Source: Perilla frutescens (Eukaryota; Streptophyta; Magnoliopsida; Lamiales; Lamiaceae). Taken from it: a stretch of 64,000 nucleotides of DNA. The notes beneath the pieces were generated by a model that made no database searches, had not been told where the DNA came from, and was given only the letters and a program-made list of their open reading frames with translations. Position 1 is the stretch's first letter; every line of letters starts with the position of its first letter. A program made the translations under genes and the position numbers. This document shows, in pieces, positions 56,300 to 64,000 of the stretch. The stretch lies in assembly GCA_026008535.1 (NCBI GenBank), contig BRKX01000007.1:53805001-53869000 (forward strand), in the 5' to 3' direction.

Positions 56300-58082
56300 T
56301 GTTAGGATTGTATACTGAAAGCTTGCCTTTGTATACTGTTAACAATGGTTTTGACGATATAGATTGATTATTATTGCAGTCACTATTTGTGCATATTATT
56401 TATTATTATATATATATATATATGCATGATTCCTTATACTTGCATTGTAGATAATATGGTGTGGGTGAACACATGGTAAAGATCATATAATCGGGTTCCT
56501 TACAAAATATTAAAAGGCTCGCGGTTTAGATGATCCTGAACCAACCATTGTATCCCGTAGAATAATCTGACAGTTATTTTATCTTGACTAATTGATTATT
56601 CTGATACACTGACATGTGTATTGACGAGGATCGCGACAAGATACTATTCTCTGATCTGACCCTAAAAGGAGAGAATAAAGATCCATAGAGTTCGGGTTCT
56701 TAAACCTTGCACAGTGGCAAGCATATGTGTGTTATGTCTACTACTTTGATTTATCAATGGATGAGATTTTTGATAGAGTCAATAATCTCGATATTTTAGG
56801 CAGTAACATATTCACACATGATGGATCGTGCGTTGTGTTTGGTCACCATGTCCTGGTGCGTCAGGTTGATGATGTCCCCTTAAGTAAACATAAGTACATG
56901 TGAAACCCTGTAGGTGAAATTTATTTCATACGTGGTAAAGCTTGTGTGGTATTGCTCTAGGAATATAATAATTAATTAATTATAGTTGTCAGAGTTTATA
57001 TAATTAATTAATGGGCATTATATCTTAAACATAGGGAATGGCTGGACTAAAGAAGAATGCATTGAGTAAAATGTATTAAATTGGTAGGTCAGTGTTATTT
57101 CTTTAGTGGAATAAAAATAACACTTAATTTATTTAAGTATATCCTAGGTATTGGATATTGGATATTAAATAAATTAGTGGGCCAATTTAATATTTTTCTA
57201 GATCCCTACTATAGCCTAAATTGTACCTTGATGGACTAAAGGGAATGGAACAAGAGGAGAGGCCCAACCCATTAGAGTTGGGTGACAGTACAGGCCTCCT
57301 TCTCTATTAATTAGAGAAGGAGAAGGCGTGTATTATGTGATACACGATCAGCCCCTCTCATTCTCATTGCTCTCTTGATTCCCTTAGGTTATCCATACAC
57401 AGTTTAGTAGCTTGTAGCCCACTCTATATCTAAACGGGTATTGGGAATACAATAGAAGATCGAGGAGTATCTCTACAACTCAAAGAGACGTCGAGTACAG
57501 TGAGAAAAAAGGTCGTTCGATCATTTCTTCTACAGCAACGAGATTAGACCTGTAATCTCATCGTCAACCCTACGCAATATGTAAGTTGGTTCTTCAAATT
57601 TAATTTTTCCTCTGCGTTAAATTTGATGTTCTTGCATAGTATGTTCAACATGTTCTTTTAATATCCTCACACATAAAATCATGATTTGCATGCATGTAAA
57701 ATTATAGATTTTTTTTAGAAAAACACCCCTAGAAGGGGTGCGGCATTCGGCACCATGCCCAGCCTGTATATAAAATGCAAATAGTATCGTACAAAGTCAT
57801 AGGTGGAATGTGTCCCAAAAGTGAACACACCCCTAACCAAGTACTCGAACTAGAAATAAAAAAACAGCTAAAAAGGGATGCATCCACAGACTGGATGCTA
57901 ACCCTAAAACCCAAAAGAAATACATAAACTGAAGCACAACTCAAAATGGATTGTACCTCCAAAAAAGAACAAATAAGAAACAAATACAAAACATAAATGT
58001 GGAACATCATCATCTAACTATATCTAAAATTATAGATTATCCGATTAGATCCTGTGGAGCGTAATTCGATAAAACCCCAACA
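56300..58082 (+). repeat. Copia K 3' LTR with LINE insertion
   Basis: TG...CA block homologous to the LTR at 9537-10960 (opposite orientation), including ATATGGTGTGGGT and TAGAATAATCTGA. About 1455 bp after subtracting the 314-bp LINE and one TSD copy. TA microsatellite at 56408-56424. Confidence 0.9.
57711..58024 (-). mobile_element. 5'-truncated LINE (L1-type) 3' end
   Basis: Flanked by perfect 14-bp repeats TAAAATTATAGATT (57697-57710 and 58025-58038). On the minus strand it ends TTTTTCTAAAAAAAA, a poly-A tail, preceded by GCACCCCTTCTAGGGGTG. A long variable TSD plus poly-A with no terminal repeats indicates target-primed reverse transcription. The 314 bp are 3' UTR only; ORF-like frames inside are not coding. 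A SINE is a less likely alternative, as I see no pol III boxes. Confidence 0.8.
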
Positions 58083-58740
58083 CTTTTTGCATGGCATGTG
58101 GATTTGAGTGCCATCGCACAAACGTTGGAGTCAATCCAGAGGAAGAATGAGAAAGAGAAAAAATATGTTCCAACACTGATTTCAGACATGCTCTTAACCA
58201 CTAGCCAAGATATGGGTACAGTTGCGGACATTAAAGTTGAGTCTATTCTGGAGGAGCCAGTTCCAGTTAATTTCAAAGAATCCATTCTAGAATTACCATA
58301 TGTTTCCAAGTGCCAACTCGATGGAGAAGCTAAGGTCGTTGATGATGGCACTAATGAACCAGTTCAAGAGGCCATAAACGGAGGGCAACTAGAAGTGGAA
58401 GGAGGTGGAAATGTGATTAAATTACAGCCATGTCTTGAAATTGAGAGCAAATTTAGTTGGGAAGCGGATGTGGGTCAAACGAAGTCCGTATAAGCAAGCA
58501 TGGAGGATCTTCTGAGTTCTAACTCCATTGATCAAGTTCTTTCTTTTAGTGTTTTCATCCTATAGGTTGCCACAGATGTAACGCTTGATGTTGATATTCC
58601 ATCAGACTTATTCGATGTTCCCATGACAAGGCATTCTATGGAGTTGAAGTTGCAACTGTTTGACACAAGATGGAAGAACTGGAAGAGACATTTGGTGCAA
58701 CTTGTTCCAAAAGATTTTGATGATCGGTTTGTGTTAGTCT
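58083..58740 (+). pseudogene. Unrecognised coding-like fragment between copia K and an LTR
   Basis: The frame is open from the LTR border through AWHVDLSAIAQTLESIQRKN, KYVPTLISDMLLTTSQ, a long acidic/Pro-poor stretch (VESILEEPVPVNFKES) and DVGQTKSV to a stop at 58491. After it, DIPSDLFDVPMTRHSMELKL and QLFDTRWKNWKRHLVQLVP continue in nearby frames, ending near NIGGYVNERILIW. GC content and codon-like structure exceed the surroundings. It may be retrotransposon gag or accessory sequence, or a captured gene; I cannot assign a family. The start is unknown because copia K cuts it. Confidence 0.35.
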
Positions 58741-59336
58741 TTAATATAGGTGGTTATGTTAATGAACGGATACTTATATGGGCATTATAGTAAATATGTT
58801 TAATATGCAAACTATTTATTGAATGATCAAGTATATTTCGGAAATTTAAAATCCCACTGAGTGTTTTCTGGCACTTAGCCCATTTATTTTTCATAATATT
58901 TTCAGGTATTTGATGATGGCTGACGGCTGATGTGGACCAATGGGGACTTCCTATTTCATTGACCACTTTTATGATTTCTATGATTATGTGTACTAGTGGT
59001 CAATAAGTATGAACAATTTTATGCTTCAGCTTTATGATCATGAAACATTTAACTATTTTATGGACATTTGTGAATATTGTAGTCTTGGGCACATTTCAAA
59101 TGTTGATTGTTGGATTTTGACTAGTCTTAGTTCCAGGTTTGATGGATTATTGAATGGTAAACGCCTATGTGCGTGGATATTTTGAATATTTTAAACAAAA
59201 TGCTGCCCAAATTTTTATAACTAAAGAAAATTATTTATTTTGAATTGGGAAAATTTTATCGTCATTTCTTTTGGTTGCGTGTTTTCGTAGCATATGGGCC
59301 TTCGGGTTCTTATCACTACATGTGGTATCAGAGCGG
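58741..59336 (+). repeat. Tekay-type LTR 3' part with PBS
   Basis: It has CCCACTGAGT...CACTTAGCCC at 58853-58881, then ATATTTTCAGGTATTTGATG, and ends TTATCACTACA at 59320 followed by TGTGGTATCAGAGCGG (59321-59336), an initiator-Met PBS. Only about 50 bp of internal sequence remain before element N. The LTR left boundary is not resolved. Confidence 0.65.
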
Positions 59337-59388
59337 GTGATAAAGGCTTTATCACTGCTATATTTCTCTCATTTTAATATTTAACTCG

Positions 59389-61020
59389 TGTCATGCCTAC
59401 AAGTGTATAAGCATATAAATTTTGATAGGATGATACGAGGTCGATCCACAGGGAATGAGAATTAAGACTCGATAATGCAAGTACCAGGACGATAGTTTGG
59501 CAAATTATCTAGATGATGCTTAAATGAGAGTTGGTTTTTATCCACAATACCAAAATATAAACTTAAGAGATCAAATACCAAACAACAACAACTTTAAACA
59601 ACAATTTGAAAACTAGAATAACAATGCAAGAAATCAAGATCTAAAAAGGAAATGATTCAGAATAACAAGTTAAAAACAAGACTCTAGGACATAGATATAC
59701 AATGCTACTCTTGAACATACAACAAGGGTATTCCCAACAATCATGCTTCGTTCAACGATAGAAAGACCACGAATATAGTAAGAGCATCTCTCGAATATCT
59801 CTTAAATTGCGAATGTGACAAGGATGACTATCACTAATACATTCCAAGGTCACACCTACCAAAGTCTCAAAGGGCTCACATTTTCTTCCACATATTCGAT
59901 ATTCAATGAAGAGTACAAATACATGGATTCAATCCATACATGCTTATGATCACGGGATGCGCAAGATGCAAGTAAATCATACATTTGATGTCAAATGAAG
60001 GCCACTCAAACAACACCATTCAAGAACTAGCATGTATTAGAATCTTAACAGAGCATAATCATAGATAAAACCCTTATCAAGAACAAGATTCACATTGTTT
60101 CTCGACATCCTAGAGCCCTAAGGGCTCTAGCCTACCATATTTAAAATAACATCAAGAACAAAGAAAAAAGCAACAAAACCCATTCTAAGAACAAGAGTAG
60201 AGAATGAAAGAGAAGATAAAACCAAATGTAGAACCCTCTTCTTCAATCCCTTAGCTTGAATCCTCAAGATGGATGGTTGTTTCTTCCACTTCTTCTTGAT
60301 CTTCTTGTGCTTCTAAAAATCCCCAAGTTCTTATGTTTGATAGTGTATTTTTGAGTGAGAGTTGAATTGTTTGAACTCTCCCCAAGTTATATCATATAGT
60401 GGACCTATAATGGGATGCCAAAAGTAAAAAGTAGGATTCGTCAGTCTTGAGCGCGACCCTGAGAGACTCGTGCCTAGGGGTTGAGTTTGGAACAAAGGAA
60501 AACACGTTCCTAAAGGCGCTAAAAATCGGGATGGTGGGTCGCGCCCGGGGGCCGTGGTATAGAGGGCCCTGGGCGCGATCCCCCCTTGTGCTCGCGTCCA
60601 GAGACCGTGCCCGGAGGGGTCTGCACCACGATCCCTTGATGGATCACGCCTCTAGGCCGTATCTAGGCCTCTTGTTTTTTAGCTCCTGAAGGGCTCTGCA
60701 CTGCGACCTTTTGGTTGAGTTCGGAGGCCGTGTCTGCATGCGTTGTGATGCCGGACCAAGGAAACTCATGTTACTTGGTTGAGTTTGAGCCCAACACTTG
60801 CTTTTCTTCATCTTTTCTTGTCTTGTGCAGCCTATGTTGATCACAATCCCAATTCAACTTTAATTTTCATTGTATTAACCCAAAAATTCTTGTATTGGCC
60901 ACATGGAATAAAACTAAAGATAAAAACGATATTTACATTATTTACAACATTATATACTTAAAACCTATTGCATTTATAACTAAATACAATAAAAAATGAG
61001 AGTAAATTAGACACTCATCA
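59389..61020 (-). repeat. 3' LTR of Athila-like element N
   Basis: On the minus strand the LTR starts TGATGAGTGTCTAATTTAC (at 61020) and ends ...TGTAGGCATGACA (about 59389); the 59389 end is the less certain one. It includes a GC-rich island at about 60455-60640 (GGGTCGCGCCCGGGGGCC). No genes; frames in the island are artefacts. Confidence 0.65.
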
Positions 61021-61036
61021 ACTCCCCCAAACTTAA
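61021..61036 (-). promoter_or_regulatory. Polypurine tract of N
   Basis: The minus strand reads CTTAAGTTTGGGGGAGT directly before TGATGAGTG, the TTTGGGGGAGTTGATGAG junction common in Athila/Tat-type elements. Confidence 0.8.
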
Positions 61037-62540
61037 GCAATTGTTTGTCCCTAAACAATAACAAGAGAAGCGGGCAAATTTTTTGATGAAATAGAATCCA
61101 AGATGATAATTGCTTAAAATCAAAGAACTAGGAATGCAAAGATAATATTGACAATCAGAACTAAACAAGAACATTAAGATCATCATGATACAATTATCAA
61201 AGTACAAGCTCTCACATGGGTCAAAGAACACTCACTCTCGAGTGTATAGACTAGTGTATCCGCTCAAGGTCAAGAGTGCATTAGAATCCTACCATAAGCT
61301 TGCAAAGTGACTATCATTTCCACTACTTCATGTGTGTTCTCAAAAAAAAATTATTAAGGTCTTTCTGGTTGTATTGAAGGGTTTTTGGAAAGTTAGGAAT
61401 ACATTTGGCTAAGTGGCTTTCCAAAAATATCAAATTCTTTTCATTACCAAGCAAGTAGAACTACACAAGTTCTCTTCTACCCTTTTTAATTCACAACCCA
61501 ATCTCTTTAAGATTTTTCCAAATTTTTATCATCATTTCATACTCTTTATGTTAGTGAACATAATGCAACAATATCTCTTTTCTTCTTTCCTTAAGAATTT
61601 GCAATTCTATTCTAGATATTCCACTTCTTTTTGTTCTTTTAACTACTAGAGTACTTCAACAAGACTACCTTTCTCCAATTAAAAGATTCTTCAAAAGTTT
61701 CAATGAAAGACTTAACTCAAATCTTTTGTTGATTTCATTCCCAACCCAACATAATCCAGAAGACATTTCAAGGCTCAAAAAGGGCTCACAAGGGATTCAA
61801 TTTCTATTGGAAGGTATAAATTTGGATGAAATGAGGTCAAACAACAAATGGCCTTAAATCCTTTTCAAGAAATCAAACTCACAGTTATAGCCTCAACTAA
61901 GTCACAATACAAGTTCTAGAGGAAAACAAGTGCACTAAAGAAGACCATTAATCACTCATCAAAGAAGAGATTACATTTGTGTAATCTTTGGATCAAAATC
62001 TTTCGACGATAAGTTTTTCCATCAATAATTGTACTTTTGAGATACAAAGAAAAACCCGTTTATATCATCATGCTATAATATCTTGTCTTTTATCAACATT
62101 TAAAAAAAAATTCATAATAACCACATCATCATCAAAGATTTATACTTTAATCAAAATATCCCCACAACTCCTCTCATGTTTCAAGGACATACAATTATTT
62201 AAATTTTAAACATCCCCAAGCCACATATCATAAGGCATTTGAGCAAAAATATAGATAAAGCACCACATATTCATAAAGCAAAATGACATGCAATATAGTA
62301 TCCATACATGTCCCTCTCCAAACAATCCATAATAAAAACTAAATATCCTAACATAATCCAAATAATAAATATGCATAAAGTGTCTGAAAACATAAACTAC
62401 TAGGCAATTGTTCAAAGAAAGTGATAAAATGAGCAGAAAAGACCCTTGCCACCATACTCTCTCCCCCTCCCCCAAAATTATTTTGATCCAATTGAGGAAA
62501 TAAGTTTAGAGGCAAAAAGGTGGTGACAAGGGTCACTAAC
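61037..62540 (-). other. Untranslated 3' region of N
   Basis: About 1.5 kb of AT-rich sequence between the extra ORF and the PPT. No motif-bearing frame on either strand; a short pyrimidine-rich stretch (TCTCTCCCCCTCCCCC, 62459-62474) stands out. Athila-type elements typically have a long noncoding stretch here. Confidence 0.5.
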
Positions 62541-62546
62541 AGCTGC

Positions 62547-64000
62547 TTAGTGGGGTGTATGGTGAGAAGACTGATGTAGGAACTGCTGTGAAGAGGAGAA
62601 TGGCATGAACTGTGAGAACTGGAACTGCTGATATTGCTGGGCGGAGGAAGACGTCATGAATTGACGTATCTGGAAATACTGAAACTGCTGGAACGATGAG
62701 GATGCCATGAATTGTGCAGCCTGAAACTGCTGCATCGACTGGAAGGGTTGATGCTGCTGCTGCCGGGGCTGGTAGGACTGAAAAGGAGTGAGCTGCTGCT
62801 GGTGCTGGGATGGCATGTACATCTACTGCTGTGACCTTGATCCGGTACTCATCCCTCGAAAAAGTCCAGTGAGGTCCTGCAGCTCTGATCTAATCGAGCC
62901 TATGTCTTCCTGTAGGCTCCTAATGTCACCCTTGATGCCCGTAAATCTCTCATCAATGTCAGTCCATATGGTATTCAATCTGTCATCAACACTGGACTGT
63001 ATCTGACCTAGTCGGCCATGCATATCAGCACGGATCATCGAACCTTACATACATATCCTGTGTCAAGGTCCCGAATTGGTCTTACACATTAGTCCTCCAG
63101 TTTTGCAATGAGTCATCAATGGAGGTCATCCACCCTTCTAACAAGTCAAAGCGGCCAGCAATTTGTTTCTCAATGTAGTGCCGTCCTCGTCTGAAATTGG
63201 CATTGGATGGTCCCTCTCCAGCATCATGTCCTCCCCCTTCTGGTCGCTCATCTATAGCAGCTCTGATGCCCCTAGGAAGTCTCGCAACTCTTATAGCCTC
63301 AAGGTGAGTCGGTGTTTCCATCATCTAGTTTTCTCATTCTTGGAAATTAGATATATGCGTAAGAGCCGGATTTGGTAATGGGAAGTTTCCTCCTGCTCTC
63401 ATGGACAGAAGATAGCTGGTCATGTCGGAGGTGAGCATCTTCATGTTTCTCAAATAGAGGATGCTCAAGAGTTTCGATCCAAGACTCTCTTGGTACTCAT
63501 CCAAGTTAATGTGGAAATGCTCGGCTATTGGGGTGATCAATCCCCCAATGCAAATCCAGCTGATGTCGATGTGAGACTACCTATAAATCTGCTCTAGAAA
63601 GAATGCACCAAAGTTCAAGTGGACGGCATTCAACATGGCCCATAGTGCAAAAAGTTCTGTCATCCTCAACTCACTGTTCTCTCTCTGGCAAAAACTAAAG
63701 ATGCTAGAATGCGGTGTAGATATCTGAAGACGGGGTTAGGCATGGTAGATACCTTGGTACTACTAGAGTGATACTTCTCAGTGTCAGACTCCGTAAGGTA
63801 GAAGAGTCAATAGGCATAGTCCTTATCGTATATGTGTGGAGCATGGTAGATACCGTCTTCAAGAGTACAAAAGATTTGGTTGATTTGGTCAATCGTGAGA
63901 GCTCTATCCTCATAACCCATCCTGAAAGTGCACTTTATGGGCCCTCTCTTAGCCATCCTCTTGACGTCTAATGTACTCAACACCTCCTTCACCAAAAGGG
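62547..64000 (-). pseudogene. Extra ORF of Athila-like element N (coiled coil, Gln-rich tail)
   Basis: Minus strand from the window edge: MAKRGPIKCTFRMGYEDRAL, TIDQINQIF, HIYDKDYAY-stop-LFYLTES, PNPVFRYLHRILASLVFARE, then in a shifted frame ITPIAEHFHINLDEYQESLG, ADSL-like LLSMRAGGNFPLPNP, RGRHYIEKQIAGRFDLLEGW. Back in the first frame come MHGRLGQIQSSVDDRLNTI and DIRSLQEDIGSIRSELQDL (coiled coil), then a Gln/Ser/Phe-rich tail (QYQQFQFSQFM) to stop 62547. The first part recalls the Athila ORF1-type plant retrotransposon domain. It lies next to the PPT, so after pol. At least two frameshifts and several stops. Confidence 0.6.

Larger units (their letters stand above)
52320..58082 (+). mobile_element. 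Copia element K, 5'-truncated
   Basis: Starts inside its gag (KDWIRNLNIFLTAENF) with no LTR or PBS on the left, runs through pol, a PPT and a 3' LTR ending AACCCCAACA at 58082. Same family as copia B: pol proteins and LTRs align. The 5' LTR is replaced by LTR, PBS and gag of copia I. Confidence 0.85.

Overview
The window is a repeat-dense plant nuclear region, almost certainly from a eudicot. It is AT-rich, and nearly every recognisable reading frame belongs to a plant LTR-retrotransposon lineage: Ty3/gypsy Tat, Tekay-like chromovirus and Athila-like, and Ty1/copia. Primer-binding sites match initiator-Met tRNA (GGTATCAGAGC-type). I found no intact host gene, no rRNA or tRNA gene and no CRISPR array. 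The species cannot be named from the sequence.

Layout. 1-2206: end of a long Tekay-type LTR abutting the RT of a Tat-lineage element. Tat remnants run from 2207 to about 24063 and are interrupted several times. Copia element B (4006-10960, minus strand, 5-bp TSD) sits in the integrase codons and itself holds a solo LTR C (5481-6533, 5-bp TSD). Behind the Tat integrase lies an antisense transcription unit (12082-14915) encoding a plant-mobile-domain-like protein with a coiled-coil tail. A 5.2-kb inverted-repeat transposon D (15177-20404) and a 0.95-kb one, E (20433-21379), share (TA)n tracts. The Tat 3' end (short repeats, purine tract, LTR 23254-24063) follows.

24253-35936 is a complete but decayed Tekay-type element G with about 3.1-kb LTRs and a near-perfect TSD. 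35942-38827 holds an Athila-like PBS and gag remnant plus an inverted pair of related LTRs (H). The LTR of copia element I starts at 38832 and is split by a well preserved minus-strand Tekay-type chromovirus J (39793-50264, perfect TSD ATCTC). J carries an extra ORF ahead of gag. Element I's gag (51164-52319) is then joined directly to copia element K (52320-58082), whose 3' LTR contains a 5'-truncated LINE with a 14-bp TSD. From 58083 come an unrecognised coding fragment, a Tekay-type LTR end with PBS, and the 3' part of a minus-strand Athila-like element N (59389-64000) with an extra coiled-coil/Gln-rich ORF.

Nothing here forms a host pathway. The value of the window is its layered insertion history (nesting to three levels), its accessory retrotransposon genes (antisense PMD-like ORF in Tat, pre-gag ORF in J, post-pol ORF in N), the motif-saturated transposon D, and a strong bias of stop codons to former Trp/Gln/Arg codons, as expected from long-term cytosine methylation and deamination. 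All lineage names are from memory of conserved motifs and were not checked by a search.
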